From NCBI RefSeq assembly GCF_008973825.1, contig NZ_WCHR01000048.1:1-43964 (forward strand): DNA of 43,964 nucleotides, written 5' to 3'. Below, one piece after another: positions 1-10,149 of the stretch (within the stretch, counting starts at the first letter, position 1; every line of letters starts with the position of its first letter). Under the pieces are notes generated by a model, which made no database searches, was not told the DNA's origin, and saw only the letters and a program-made list of their open reading frames with translations. The DNA is from Gemmobacter serpentinus. GTDB taxonomy: Bacteria; Pseudomonadota; Alphaproteobacteria; Rhodobacterales; Rhodobacteraceae. The position numbers and the translations under genes are program-made.

Positions 1-28
1 GGGAAAAACTCCGACGAGCTGGCGTCTG

Positions 29-89
29 AATGTCCCATTTAAGGGCAACAAACGCTGCCCAACGCGCCGTGTGCCGGTTTTAAAGGCAA
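29..89 (+). repeat. IS21-type end-like repeats, left window edge
   Basis: Two direct copies of an (A/T)TTTAA(G/A)GGCAA motif lie at 37-48 and 78-89. The outer part, AATGTCCCATTT at 29-40, matches the reverse complement of the last 12 bases of the window (AATGTCGGATTT) at 10 of 12 positions. Several short repeats inside each end are typical of IS21-family elements. The alcohol dehydrogenase reading frame loses its family resemblance at about position 90, where these repeats begin. No transposase is visible, so the family name is an inference, and the element could lie outside the window or be a remnant. Confidence 0.45.
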
Positions 90-623
90 CGCGACAGCGG
101 GATCTACGATCGCAATGCGCGGCAACATGCCTCGGTCGCGCAGCGAGACCTTGCGCCCATGGTCGGGCAATCCAAGCACAGCGTTCCTTGTTGCCTCGGC
201 CCCGGTACCGGCTGTCGTCGGCAGGGCGATGACAGGTAACGCCGGCAGCGCCAGTGGTAGGCCGCGCCCGACCACTTCCAGATGGTCCATCGGGCCCCCC
301 GGTGCCGGGATCAGCGCCGCCAGCGCCTTGGCCATGTCAAGCACCGCCCCCCCGCCGATCCCGACCACAACATCGGGCCGGAACCCTGCAAGCTCTCCCA
401 GGGCGGCCTCGATCATGGCAAGGGTCGGCTCAGCGGCGCAGCGCATCGTGCGGATTTCACTGCCGGCAAGCTCCGCAAGCAACCAGCCGACGCGCGCGGC
501 GTCGCGGCCATGCACCACCAGCACCTTTTCGCCAAAGCTGCGGGTCAGGGCCGGAGCCTTTGTGGCCTCGCCACGGCCAAACAGGACCTGCCCGGGCAAC
601 GCTACGGAGAAAGCGGGCATCAT
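39..623 (-). pseudogene. iron-containing alcohol dehydrogenase, 3'-truncated
   Basis: The first ~185 residues match the N-terminal nucleotide-binding half of the iron-containing alcohol dehydrogenase/maleylacetate reductase superfamily. Visible landmarks are the glycine-rich VVGIGGGAVLDMAKALA motif (approx. residues 86-102) and PVIALPTTAGTGAEAT (approx. 129-144), ending with RIAIVDPAVAL. Intact members have about 350-400 residues and carry metal-binding histidines in the second half, which is absent here. The last ~14 codons are read from the IS21-like repeats and end in a stop there. Its ATG overlaps the glpK stop codon (ATGA), so it was the last gene of the glycerol operon and may have acted on a three-carbon alcohol or aldehyde; the substrate is unknown. 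The product is probably non-functional. Confidence 0.8.
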
Positions 624-2107
624 GCGGCGGCCATCGTGGCCGCGACCGCACGTTTCCAGGCGGCATATTTCTTCTCTCGCAGGCCGGGGTCCATGCCAGG
701 CACAAAGCGCCGCTCAAGCGCCCAGTTGTTTGCGAAATCTTCGGGCGGGGGTTGCAGGCCGGCCTGCAGGCCCGCCAGATAGGCCACGCCAAGCGCCGTA
801 GTCTCCGTGACCGAAGGCCGGTCCACCGGCGCGCCGAGAATATCGGAGAGGAACTGCATCGCCCAGTCGCTGGCCACCATACCGCCATCGACCCGCAGCA
901 CTCCGTCGCCCGCAGCGCCCCAGTCGGCGCGCATCGCCTCCAGCAGATCGCGGGTCTGGTAGCCGACGCTTTGAAGCGCCGCGCGGGCAAATTCGGCGGG
1001 GCCGGAATTGCGAGTCAGACCGTAGATCGCGCCCCGCACTTCCGGTCGCCACCAGGGCGCACCGAGGCCAGTGAAGGCCGGAACCAGGATCACCTCCTGC
1101 GCAGGATCGGCGCGTTCCGCGAGGCCCTGTGTCTCAGCGGCGGAGCGGATGATCTGCAGCCCGTCGCGCAGCCATTGCACCACCGCCCCTGCGATGAAGA
1201 TCGAGCCTTCCAGCGCATAGGTCGTCTGCCCGTTCAGTCGATAGGCGATGGTGGTCAACAGACGGTTCTGCGACGGCACCATCTGATCGCCGGTATTAAG
1301 AAGCGCAAAGCATCCGGTGCCATAGGTGGATTTCATCATGCTGGGATGGAAACAGGCCTGACCCACGGTCGCCGCCTGCTGATCGCCCGCGACGCCCAGG
1401 ATCGGGATCTCGCGCCCGAAAAGATCGGCCCGCGTCACCCCGAAATCGGCGGCGCAATCCCTCACCTCGGGCAAGAGCGCGGCCGGGATGTCGAGAAGCG
1501 CAAGGATTTCGTCATCCCAGCGGTTTTCGGCGATGTTGTATAGCATGGTGCGGGCCGCATTGGTGGCATCCGTCGCATGCACGCGCCCGCCGGTCAGGTT
1601 CCACATCAGCCAGGTGTCGACCGTGCCAAAGGCCAGCTCGCCACGCCGCGCGCGGTCGCGGGCGCCCCCAACCGTGTCGAGCAGCCATTTTAGTTTGGTC
1701 CCCGAGAAATAGGGGTCGAGCAGCAGGCCGGTGCGGGCGGTGATCATCGGCTCATGCCCGGCCTCTTTCAGCGCGGTACAGAGGCTCGCGGTGCGGCGGT
1801 CCTGCCAGACAATCGCATTGTGAAGCGGTTGGCCGGTGGACCGGTCCCAGAGCAGGGTGGTCTCGCGCTGATTGGTGATGCCGATGGCGGCGATATCCTC
1901 CGCGCCGATACCGGCGCGCTCGATCGCGGCGCGGGCGGTGCCGGCGACGGTGGCCCAGAGATCGGCGGGATCATGTTCGACCCAGCCCGAAGCCGGGTAG
2001 TACTGGGGGAATTCCTCCTGCGCCGAGGTAACAGGCTTCAGCGCCTGATCGAAGAGGATTGCCCGCGACGAAGTCGTCCCCTGATCTATGGCAAGAATAT
2101 GGGACAT
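620..2107 (-). CDS. glpK: glycerol kinase
   Basis: FGGY-family carbohydrate kinase, 495 residues, the usual length for GlpK. It phosphorylates glycerol with ATP to sn-glycerol 3-phosphate in the cytoplasm. The N-terminal phosphate-binding segment DQGTTSSRA starts at residue 8, and [13 protein letters not shown] and the C-terminal [13 protein letters not shown] segment are typical of the family. The start chosen is the ATG giving MSHILAIDQ; the frame stays open upstream but that extension has no GlpK similarity, and a GAGGA sequence lies about 12 bases before this ATG. It follows glpV after a strong hairpin and overlaps the truncated alcohol dehydrogenase by four bases. Its place in the transporter operon links uptake directly to phosphorylation. 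Confidence 0.96.
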   Translation of the reverse strand: MSHILAIDQGTTSSRAILFDQALKPVTSAQEEFPQYYPASGWVEHDPADLWATVAGTARAAIERAGIGAEDIAAIGITNQRETTLLWDRSTGQPLHNAIVWQDRRTASLCTALKEAGHEPMITARTGLLLDPYFSGTKLKWLLDTVGGARDRARRGELAFGTVDTWLMWNLTGGRVHATDATNAARTMLYNIAENRWDDEILALLDIPAALLPEVRDCAADFGVTRADLFGREIPILGVAGDQQAATVGQACFHPSMMKSTYGTGCFALLNTGDQMVPSQNRLLTTIAYRLNGQTTYALEGSIFIAGAVVQWLRDGLQIIRSAAETQGLAERADPAQEVILVPAFTGLGAPWWRPEVRGAIYGLTRNSGPAEFARAALQSVGYQTRDLLEAMRADWGAAGDGVLRVDGGMVASDWAMQFLSDILGAPVDRPSVTETTALGVAYLAGLQAGLQPPPEDFANNWALERRFVPGMDPGLREKKYAAWKRAVAATMAAA

Positions 2108-2136
2108 CGCTCGGGATTCCTCGATTGCGGAAGAAA

Positions 2137-2165
2137 GGCCGGGCGGCAAGTTACGCCGCCCGGCC
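2137..2165 (-). terminator. intercistronic hairpin between glpV and glpK
   Basis: A perfect 11-bp GC-rich stem, GGCCGGGCGGC (2137-2147) paired with GCCGCCCGGCC (2155-2165), encloses a 7-base loop in the 68-bp gap after glpV. Downstream in the direction of transcription only a short TTTC tract follows, so complete termination is unlikely. A partial terminator or an mRNA-stabilising stem that keeps the binding-protein transcript more abundant than glpK is the more likely role; this is inferred from structure alone. Confidence 0.6.
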
Positions 2166-2175
2166 ACAGGTCAGT

Positions 2176-3897
2176 TTACTGCCAGGACTTGATCAGCTCA
2201 TCATAGGAAACCGTCTCGCCCGCAGGCTTTTCGTTTTCCAGCTTCGCCACCGGCGCGCCCGGGGCATCAAGCCATTCCTGCGGGTCCTTCGGTTCGTTCA
2301 TCTTCGGGCCCAGATCGCCCTGGACACCGGCTCGCTCGAGGCGTTCCAGCACACGTTCCTGTTCGGCGCAGAGGCTGTCGAGGGCTTCCTGCGGCGTTTT
2401 CGCGCCCGACATCGCATCGCCGATATTCTGCCACCACAGCTGAGCCAGCTTAGGATAGTCAGGAATATTGGTGCCAGTGGGCGACCATGCCACACGGGCC
2501 GGGCTGCGATAGAACTCGATCAGGCCACCGAGTTGCGGAGCCCGCTCGGTGAAGCTTTCGTCCAGGATCGTGGATTCACGGATGAAGGTCAAACCGACAT
2601 GCGATTTTTTCACATCGACCGTCTTCGAGTTGACGAATTGTGCATAGAGCCAGGCGGCCTGTGCCCGGTCAACCGGGGTGGATTCCATCAGCGTCCAGGA
2701 GCCCACATCCTGGTAGCCGATCTTGGTGCCTTCAGACCAATAGGCGCCATGCGGGCTGGGGGCCATACGCCATTTCGGCGTGCCATCCTCATTCATCACC
2801 GGGGTGCCGGGTTTGACCATGTCGGCGGTGAAAGCGGTGTACCAGAACATCTGCTGTGCGATGTCACCACGCGCAGGAACCGGGCCGGCCTCACCGAAGG
2901 TCATGCCTTGCGCTTCCGGCGGAGTGTATTTCTGCAGCCATTCAACCGCTTTGGTCACAGCATAGACTGCTGCGGCGTCATTGGTCGCACCACCGCGGGC
3001 CACGCAAGAACCGACCGGACGGCTGTTTTCGTCGACCCGAATACCCCATTCATCGACCGGCAATCCGTTCGGCTCGCCCTTGTCGCCGCCGCCGGCCATC
3101 GAGAGCCAGGCATCGGTGTAACGCCAGCCGAGGCTCGGGTCTTTCTTGCCGTAGTCCATATTGCCCCAGGCCTTGGCGGGGCCGCCCTCGATATAGGACA
3201 TATCGCGGCCGGTAAAGAATTCGGCGATGTCTTCATAGGCCGACCAGTTGACCGGAACGCCCAGATCATAGCCGTATTTGGCCTTGAAATCGTCTTTTGT
3301 TTTCTGATCGTTGAACCAGTCATAGCGGAACCAGTAGAGGTTGGCGAATTGCTGGTCGGGCAGCTGATACAGCTCCCCATCCGGGGCGGTGGTGAATTTG
3401 ATCCCGATGAAGTCGTTCAGATCAAGCCCTGGGTTGGTAAAGGCCTTGCCGTCGCCCTCCATCCATTTCGTCAGGCTGCGGGCCTGCTTGTAGCGCCAGT
3501 GGGTGCCGATCAGGTCCGAGTCATTGATATAGCCGTCATAGATGTTTTCGCCGGTCTGCATCTGGGTCTGCAGCTTTTCGACGACATCACCCTCGCCGAT
3601 CAGGTCATGGGTGATCTTGATCCCGGTGATCGCGGTGAAAGCCGGGGCAAGCACCTTCGCTTCATATTCATGGGTGGTGATGGTTTCCGAGACGACCTTG
3701 ATTTCCATCCCGGCCAGCGGTTTGGCGGCGTCGATGAACCATTGCATCTCGGCCTCCTGATCGGCGCGGGAGAGCGACGACAAATCGCCGATCTCGGCGT
3801 CGAGGAACTTCTTTGCGGCGTCCATGTCCGCCCAGGCGGGTGCGCCGAAGACCATCAGCGCAAGCGCCATGGCGGTGGTTGTGTTTTTCAGTCTCAT
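2176..3897 (-). CDS. glpV: glycerol ABC transporter substrate-binding protein
   Basis: Periplasmic extracellular solute-binding protein of 573 residues, long for the class but usual for the GlpV type. A signal peptide is visible (MRLKNTTTAMALALMVFGAPAWA, shown in part; cleavage near residue 23), followed by KVVSETITTHEYEAKVLAPAF, a typical sugar-binding-protein opening. It captures glycerol for the GlpPQ permease and GlpST ATPases. A GGAGGAG-type ribosome site lies just before the ATG (bases CTCCTCC at 3903-3909 on the plus strand). The gene sits between glpU and glpK, in the order known for the Rhizobium leguminosarum glycerol operon. Specificity for glycerol is inferred from neighbours (glpK, glpD, glpR). 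Confidence 0.92.
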   Translation of the reverse strand: MRLKNTTTAMALALMVFGAPAWADMDAAKKFLDAEIGDLSSLSRADQEAEMQWFIDAAKPLAGMEIKVVSETITTHEYEAKVLAPAFTAITGIKITHDLIGEGDVVEKLQTQMQTGENIYDGYINDSDLIGTHWRYKQARSLTKWMEGDGKAFTNPGLDLNDFIGIKFTTAPDGELYQLPDQQFANLYWFRYDWFNDQKTKDDFKAKYGYDLGVPVNWSAYEDIAEFFTGRDMSYIEGGPAKAWGNMDYGKKDPSLGWRYTDAWLSMAGGGDKGEPNGLPVDEWGIRVDENSRPVGSCVARGGATNDAAAVYAVTKAVEWLQKYTPPEAQGMTFGEAGPVPARGDIAQQMFWYTAFTADMVKPGTPVMNEDGTPKWRMAPSPHGAYWSEGTKIGYQDVGSWTLMESTPVDRAQAAWLYAQFVNSKTVDVKKSHVGLTFIRESTILDESFTERAPQLGGLIEFYRSPARVAWSPTGTNIPDYPKLAQLWWQNIGDAMSGAKTPQEALDSLCAEQERVLERLERAGVQGDLGPKMNEPKDPQEWLDAPGAPVAKLENEKPAGETVSYDELIKSWQ

Positions 3898-3961
3898 GCT
3901 TCTCCTCCCTGAGAATGCTTGTCAGTTTGCCCGGCCCGGATCATTCCGGGAGACGGGGTAC

Positions 3962-4387
3962 TCAGACCCAGCGGAACACCGCTGCGGCGTAGAAAGGGCA
4001 AAGGACCAGGGCCCACCACACGGGTGTCCCCAGGAAGAACAGCCAGATCAGGCAGATGAAAGCCGAACCCAGCAGGGTAATGAACAGCCGGTCGCCGCGC
4101 GTGGTCTCGATCTGCAGAAACCCTTTGCGCGGGGTTTCCGGGAAACGGATCGCGAGGATGGTGAAGGTCACGAGCAGGCTCGCGATGCACCAGAAGAAGA
4201 GCGCCACCGGGAAGGTCCAGGCCATCCAGCCGCCCCGGATCATCGGGTCGGTCCAGGCCTTTGCACCGTCGCGCACCGGCGTGGCCCAGATCAGGAAAGC
4301 CAGCGCGGCACCCAGGAGCAGGACGACGGTCAGCGTGATCAGGGTCCAGTTGGCGCGGCGCGGCGCGAATTGGGTAGCGGTGCTCAT
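3962..4387 (-). CDS. glpU: small membrane protein of glycerol transporter (DUF2160-like)
   Basis: Protein of 141 residues with about three to four hydrophobic segments (approx. residues 15-35, 52-78, 101-122 and 124-139). It resembles the DUF2160 membrane proteins that occur in glycerol ABC transporter operons between the permease and the binding-protein genes; its exact role is not established. The ATG overlaps the glpQ stop by one base, so it is translationally coupled. It may be an auxiliary membrane component or stabiliser of the GlpPQ permease, which is inference from conserved position only. Confidence 0.82.
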   Translation of the reverse strand: MSTATQFAPRRANWTLITLTVVLLLGAALAFLIWATPVRDGAKAWTDPMIRGGWMAWTFPVALFFWCIASLLVTFTILAIRFPETPRKGFLQIETTRGDRLFITLLGSAFICLIWLFFLGTPVWWALVLCPFYAAAVFRWV

Positions 4388-5190
4388 CAGACCCTCCCCA
4401 GGGCAAAGCCCTTGGCGATGTAGTTGCGGACAAACCAGATCACCAAAGCGCCCGGAACGATGGTCAGTACCCCGGCGGCGGCGAGCACGCCCCAGTCCAT
4501 CCCCGAGGCGGAAACCGTGCGCGTCATGGTCGCAGCGATGGGTTTGGCGTTCACCGAAGTCAGGGTGCGAGACAGCAAAAGCTCTACCCAGGAGAACATG
4601 AAGCAGAAGAAAGCCGCGACCCCGATGCCCGACGCGATCAGAGGCATGAAGATCTTCACGAAGAAGCGCGGGAAGGAATAGCCGTCGATATAGGCAGTTT
4701 CGTCGATTTCTTTCGGCACGCCGCGCATGAAGCCCTCAAGAATCCAGACCGCCAGCGGGACATTGAAGAGGCAATGCGCTAGTGCCACTGCGATATGGGT
4801 GTCGAACAGCCCGACCGAGGAATAGAGCTGGAAGAATGGCAGCGCGAAAACCGCAGGCGGCGCCATCCGGTTCGTCAGCAGCCAGAAGAATAGATGCTTG
4901 TCGCCCATGAAGCTGTAGCGCGAGAAGGCATAGGCCGCCGGCAGCGCCACCGAGATCGAGATCGCGGTATTCATCACCACATAGATGATCGAATTGACGT
5001 AACCCATATACCAGCTCGGGTCGGTCAGGATCACCGTGTAATTGCGGAGCGTGAAGTCCGCTGGGAACAGGGTGAAGGCGCCGGTGATCTCGGCATTTGT
5101 TTTGAAGCTCATGTTCACGAGCCAGTAGATCGGGATCAGCAAGAAGAGCAGATAAAGCGCCATGACGATTGCAGAGGATTTGATCCGCAT
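4387..5190 (-). CDS. glpQ: glycerol ABC transporter permease
   Basis: Inner-membrane permease of 267 residues with six predicted transmembrane segments, of the MalG/carbohydrate-uptake type. The cytoplasmic EAA loop is visible in EIDETAYIDGYSFPRFF followed by KIFMPLIASG, the contact site for the ATPase subunits. The C-terminus (VRNYIAKGFALGRV) is typical of this class. It pairs with GlpP to form the channel for glycerol received from GlpV. One-base overlaps with glpP upstream and glpU downstream show tight operon packing. Confidence 0.93.
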   Translation of the reverse strand: MRIKSSAIVMALYLLFLLIPIYWLVNMSFKTNAEITGAFTLFPADFTLRNYTVILTDPSWYMGYVNSIIYVVMNTAISISVALPAAYAFSRYSFMGDKHLFFWLLTNRMAPPAVFALPFFQLYSSVGLFDTHIAVALAHCLFNVPLAVWILEGFMRGVPKEIDETAYIDGYSFPRFFVKIFMPLIASGIGVAAFFCFMFSWVELLLSRTLTSVNAKPIAATMTRTVSASGMDWGVLAAAGVLTIVPGALVIWFVRNYIAKGFALGRV

Positions 5191-6059
5191 TACTTCGCCT
5201 CCTTGTCCATATTGGTCATCACGGTGTAGAACACCCAGGAGACGAGCAGGATCACGAGGAAATACATCAGGCTGAAGGCCGCAGCCGGGCCGAGGTCGAA
5301 CTGCCCCACCGCCATCTTCACGAGGTCAATCGACAGGAAGGTGGTCGAATTGCCCGGGCCGCCGCCGGTGACAACGAAGGGCTCGGTATAGATCATGAAA
5401 CTGTCCATGAACCTGAGCAGCACCGCGATCAGCAGCACGCCCTGCATCTTGGGGAGTTCGATGTAGCGGAACACCGCCCAGCGGGAGGCCTGGTCAATCT
5501 TTGCCGCCTGGTAATAGGCCTGCGGAATGGATTGCAGCCCGGCATAGCACAGCAGTGCAACGAGCGAGGTCCAGTGCCAGACATCCATCACGATGACCGT
5601 GGCCCAGGCGTCGATCGGGTCATTGGTGTAATTGTAGTCGACGCCCAGTCCAGCCAGCGTCCTGCCCAGAAGGCCGATATCCACCCGGCCGAAGATCTGC
5701 CAGATCGTACCGACCACGTTGAACGGGATCAGCAGCGGCAGCGCCATCAGCACGAGGCAAAACGAGGCCCAGAATCCCTTTTTCGGCATGTTCAGCGCGA
5801 CGAAAATCCCCAGAGGCACCTCAATCGCCAGGATGATCGCCGAGAACATCGCCTGACGGCCAAGCGCGCCGTGCAGGCGTTCGGAATGGATCATCTCGTC
5901 GAACCATTCCAGACCCGCCCAGAAGAAATCATTGTTCCCGAACGTATCGTTGAAGGCGTAGTTCACCACCGTCATCAGCGGGATCACCGCCGAAAAGGCG
6001 ACCAGCACCAGAACCGGGATCACCAAGAGCCAGGCGCGGTTGTTCTGCGTCTTTTCCAT
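5190..6059 (-). CDS. glpP: glycerol ABC transporter permease
   Basis: Inner-membrane permease of 289 residues, MalF/carbohydrate type, with about six transmembrane helices and an EAA loop in AAKIDQASRWAVFRYIELPK. The start used is the ATG giving MEKTQNNRAWLLVIPV, which overlaps the stop of glpT (ATGA). The frame is open 14 codons further upstream, inside glpT, but that part is not family-like. It forms the heterodimeric transmembrane channel with GlpQ for glycerol import. Confidence 0.93.
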   Translation of the reverse strand: MEKTQNNRAWLLVIPVLVLVAFSAVIPLMTVVNYAFNDTFGNNDFFWAGLEWFDEMIHSERLHGALGRQAMFSAIILAIEVPLGIFVALNMPKKGFWASFCLVLMALPLLIPFNVVGTIWQIFGRVDIGLLGRTLAGLGVDYNYTNDPIDAWATVIVMDVWHWTSLVALLCYAGLQSIPQAYYQAAKIDQASRWAVFRYIELPKMQGVLLIAVLLRFMDSFMIYTEPFVVTGGGPGNSTTFLSIDLVKMAVGQFDLGPAAAFSLMYFLVILLVSWVFYTVMTNMDKEAK

Positions 6060-7144
6060 CAGGCCGCCCTTTCCGCAGGACCACGCGGAGCAACCCGCCA
6101 TTCATTCGCATAGATATTGATCTTGTCCGGGGCGAAGGCGACGCGCGGCAAAGCAGCAACCGCCTGGCCTTCGGGCACCACCACATTCAGCGGTTTACCC
6201 AGAACCTCGCCGCGGATCAGGCGGTGACGGCCGACATCTTCGATCCTGTGGATGGTCAGCGGCAGCCCGCCCTCATCCGTCAGCCCGACATATTCCGGCC
6301 GGATGCCGATCTGGCCAGAGATCGGCGCGTAATCGGCGCCGAGCGCAATCATAGTGCCGTCCGGCAGCGTGGCGCGATTGCCCGAGACCTCGGCATCGAA
6401 GAAGTTCATCCCCGGCGAGCCGATGAAGTAACCCACGAAAGTATGGGCCGGCGCCTCGTACAGCTCTTCCGGCGTGCCCATCTGCACGACGCGGCCGTCG
6501 TACATGATCACCACCTTATCGGCGAAGGTCAGCGCCTCGGTCTGGTCATGGGTGACATAGATCATCGTATGGCCGAACTCGCGGTGCAGCTGTTTCAGCT
6601 GGGTGCGCAGCTCCCATTTCATATGTGGGTCGATCACCGTCAGCGGCTCGTCAAACAGGATCGCGTTCACGTCTTCGCGCACCATACCCCGGCCAAGACT
6701 GATCTTCTGTTTCGCATCGGCGCCCAGACCGCGCGCCTTTTTCGACAGCATCGCCTCCATACCGATCATCTGCGCGATCTGATCGACGCGGGCTTTGATG
6801 TAACCCGCATCCATGCCGCGATTGCGCAGCGGGAAAGCCAGGTTGTCGCGCACGGTCATGGTGTCGTAGACGACCGGAAACTGGAACACTTGCGCGATAT
6901 TGCGCTCGGCGGTGGCGGCATCGGTCACATCGCGCCCGCCAAACAGCACCCTTCCATGGCTGGGGCGGATCAGCCCCGAGATGATGTTCAGAAGCGTGGT
7001 CTTGCCGCAGCCCGAGGACCCGAGCAGCGCATAGGCGCCGCCATCCTGCCAGATATGATCCATCTCTTTCAGCGCGTAATCCGCATCCGAGGTCGGGTTG
7101 GCAAGATAGCTGTGTGCCAGATTTTTCAGCGTGATCTCTGCCAT
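6059..7144 (-). CDS. glpT: glycerol ABC transporter ATP-binding protein (degenerate signature)
   Basis: ABC ATPase of 361 residues. The Walker A motif is GSSGCGKT (approx. residues 42-49), the Q-loop glutamine is near 87, Walker B is AILFDEPL (approx. 161-168) and the H-loop is in VTHDQTEAL. The usual LSGGQ signature is replaced by GLGADAKQKISLGRG (approx. 139-153). A C-terminal TOBE-type domain follows from about residue 240. It acts with GlpS, whose signature is normal, so the pair probably has one degenerate ATP site. The rhizobial glpT named here is an ATPase and not the E. coli glycerol-3-phosphate antiporter of the same name. It lies three bases after glpS. Confidence 0.93.
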   Translation of the reverse strand: MAEITLKNLAHSYLANPTSDADYALKEMDHIWQDGGAYALLGSSGCGKTTLLNIISGLIRPSHGRVLFGGRDVTDAATAERNIAQVFQFPVVYDTMTVRDNLAFPLRNRGMDAGYIKARVDQIAQMIGMEAMLSKKARGLGADAKQKISLGRGMVREDVNAILFDEPLTVIDPHMKWELRTQLKQLHREFGHTMIYVTHDQTEALTFADKVVIMYDGRVVQMGTPEELYEAPAHTFVGYFIGSPGMNFFDAEVSGNRATLPDGTMIALGADYAPISGQIGIRPEYVGLTDEGGLPLTIHRIEDVGRHRLIRGEVLGKPLNVVVPEGQAVAALPRVAFAPDKINIYANEWRVAPRGPAERAA

Positions 7145-7147
7145 GGG

Positions 7148-8236
<1,089 letters not shown>

Positions 8237-8296
8237 CCATCCTCCCCTTCAGGCCAGCGGTCGCCCCTCTTCCGGCTTCCGCGCCCGATCCCTTTC

Positions 8297-9892
8297 TCAG
8301 GCCGCCGGAACTTCCCGACGTTTCGCGCGCTCCATCCAGGATGCAAGCGCCGCGACATCTTCTTCATTCATATGCAGTCCAAGCCGCGTGCGGCGCCAAA
8401 GCACATCCTCGGCGCTCCGGGCAAATTCGCGGCGCATCAGCCAGTCGACCTCTGCCCCGGTCAGGCCGGCGCCGAAATCAGGGCCCAGATCCGCCCATGC
8501 CTTCGCTTCGCCCAGAAGGGCGAAACTGTCGGTCCCATACGTGCGGACCAGCCGTATGACCTGCGCGCCGGTCAGGAACGGATAGGCGCTGCCAAGCCTG
8601 AGCCGCAGATCTGCCACGCCGTCATGTGGGAAATCCCCGCCCGGCAGCGCCACGCCCGCCGTCCAGTTTGCGCCGGCCTGCGGAAAATGACCGGCGAGCT
8701 TTGCCAGCGCGTTCTCGGCCAGGCGGCGATAGGTGGTGATCTTGCCACCGAACACATTCAGCAGCGGCGCCTCGTCATGGCCGGCACCATCATCCAGGCT
8801 GAGCACATATTCCCGCGTCGCCGCCGTCGCCGATTTCGCCCCGTCATTGTAAAGCGGGCGGACGCCGGAATAGCTCCAGACCACATCCTCCGCCGTGACC
8901 GGCTTCGCGAAATATTGGCTGGCAAAGGCACAGAGGTAATCGCGTTCCTCATCGGTGCAGCGGGCGTCAAGCGGGCTGCCCTGATGGTCCTTGTCGGTGG
9001 TGCCGATCAAGGTAAAATCGTCCTCGTAAGGAATGGCGAAAATGATCCGCCCGTCGCTGCCCTGAAAGAAATAACAGCGGTCATGATCGTAAAGCCTGCG
9101 GGTGACGATATGACTGCCCCGCACCAGCCGCACCCCTTCGGTCGAGGGCACACAGGCCACGTTGCGGATGATATCCTCGACCCAGGGTCCGCCCGCATTC
9201 ACTAGGCCACGGGCGCGCCAGGTCTTCCGCCCGCCCTCGCCTTCGGTGACGATGTCCCAGTACCTGCCGTTGCGCGTGGCCGAGACCACCCGTGTCCGGG
9301 TCAGGATCGTTGCGCCACGCGCCTCGGCATCGCGGGCATTAAGCACGACAAGCCGGGAATCCTGCACCCAGCAATCGGAATATTCCCAGGCAAGGCCGAA
9401 GCCCGGCTTCAGCCAACGCCCGGCTGGATCGGTGTTCAGATCAAGCTTGCTAGTGCCCGGCAGGATTTTACGCCCACCCAGCGTGTCATAGAGGAACAGG
9501 CCAAGCCGGATCAGCCAGGCCGGGCGGCGCCCCTTCATCCAGGGCATCACCACCCCCAGCAGCCGCGAGGTCGGCGTTTCACTTTCGAACCGCATCCCCG
9601 GGCTGTAGGGCAGCACGAACCGCATCGGCCAGCTGATATGCGGCATGGCGGCCAGCAGCGTCTCGCGCTCTTTCAGCGCCTCGCGCACCAGATGGAATTC
9701 GAAATATTCCAGATAGCGCAGCCCGCCATGGAACATCTTGGTCGAGGCCGAAGAGGTCGCCTGGGCAAGATCGCCCTGCTCGGCCAGAATAACCGAAAGC
9801 CCGCGCCCGGCCGCATCGCGGGAAATCCCGCAGCCATTGATGCCGCCGCCGATGACGAAGAGATCTGCCATGTCAGACTCTGTCGATGCCAT
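8297..9892 (-). CDS. glpD: glycerol-3-phosphate dehydrogenase (FAD, aerobic type)
   Basis: FAD-dependent oxidase-family enzyme of 531 residues that converts sn-glycerol 3-phosphate to dihydroxyacetone phosphate at the inner membrane and passes electrons to quinone. The FAD-binding motif FVIGGGINGCGISRDAAGRG begins at about residue 12, and HGGLRYLEYFE and IGTTDKDHQG are family landmarks; a C-terminal GlpD-type domain follows. The start giving MASTESDMADLF is supported by an AGGGAGGGG ribosome site 5-7 bases upstream, whereas the internal ATG at 9871 has none. It is the first gene of the leftward glycerol operon and diverges from glpR, so the promoter lies in 9893-10149. Confidence 0.96.
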   Translation of the reverse strand: MASTESDMADLFVIGGGINGCGISRDAAGRGLSVILAEQGDLAQATSSASTKMFHGGLRYLEYFEFHLVREALKERETLLAAMPHISWPMRFVLPYSPGMRFESETPTSRLLGVVMPWMKGRRPAWLIRLGLFLYDTLGGRKILPGTSKLDLNTDPAGRWLKPGFGLAWEYSDCWVQDSRLVVLNARDAEARGATILTRTRVVSATRNGRYWDIVTEGEGGRKTWRARGLVNAGGPWVEDIIRNVACVPSTEGVRLVRGSHIVTRRLYDHDRCYFFQGSDGRIIFAIPYEDDFTLIGTTDKDHQGSPLDARCTDEERDYLCAFASQYFAKPVTAEDVVWSYSGVRPLYNDGAKSATAATREYVLSLDDGAGHDEAPLLNVFGGKITTYRRLAENALAKLAGHFPQAGANWTAGVALPGGDFPHDGVADLRLRLGSAYPFLTGAQVIRLVRTYGTDSFALLGEAKAWADLGPDFGAGLTGAEVDWLMRREFARSAEDVLWRRTRLGLHMNEEDVAALASWMERAKRREVPAA

Positions 9893-9966
9893 GCGACCCC
9901 TCCCTTCGCTTTGCGTCTTCCGTGCTTTCTTACGAGTAACAGCTTCGCGAGGTCGGTCAAGAACGA

Positions 9967-10000
9967 TTTTCGTTTAGCTTTCGTTATTATGAAAAACGAA
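9967..10000. promoter_or_regulatory. probable GlpR operators in the glpD-glpR divergent region
   Basis: TTTCGTT occurs twice as a direct repeat 11 bases apart (within 9967-9985), and AAAAACGAA at 9992-10000 is an inverted copy. DeoR/GlpR-type repressors bind repeated motifs of this kind. Further AAGCGAAC-like copies occur toward glpR (near 10026-10034 and 10111-10118). The 257-bp region separates divergent glpD and glpR, so GlpR probably represses the operon and perhaps itself, relieved by glycerol 3-phosphate. Sites are assigned by pattern only. Confidence 0.6.
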
Positions 10001-10149
10001 TGCTTGGTTCTGCAATGCGGCAAGAAAGCGAACCAAATCCAAAGAAAGTGAGGGAAATTGCCGCCTTGCAGGCGCGGGCTCGTTGCGTAAAATCCGCAGG
10101 AAACCGAGCAAAAGCGAACATGACGCGAACCCGCACGGGAGAGGAGGCC

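Noticed and set aside
2059-3912. Long plus-strand open frame (617 codons) opposite glpV
   Set aside because: It is antisense to a clearly recognised gene and has no family-like sequence; high GC content leaves long open frames on the opposite strand.
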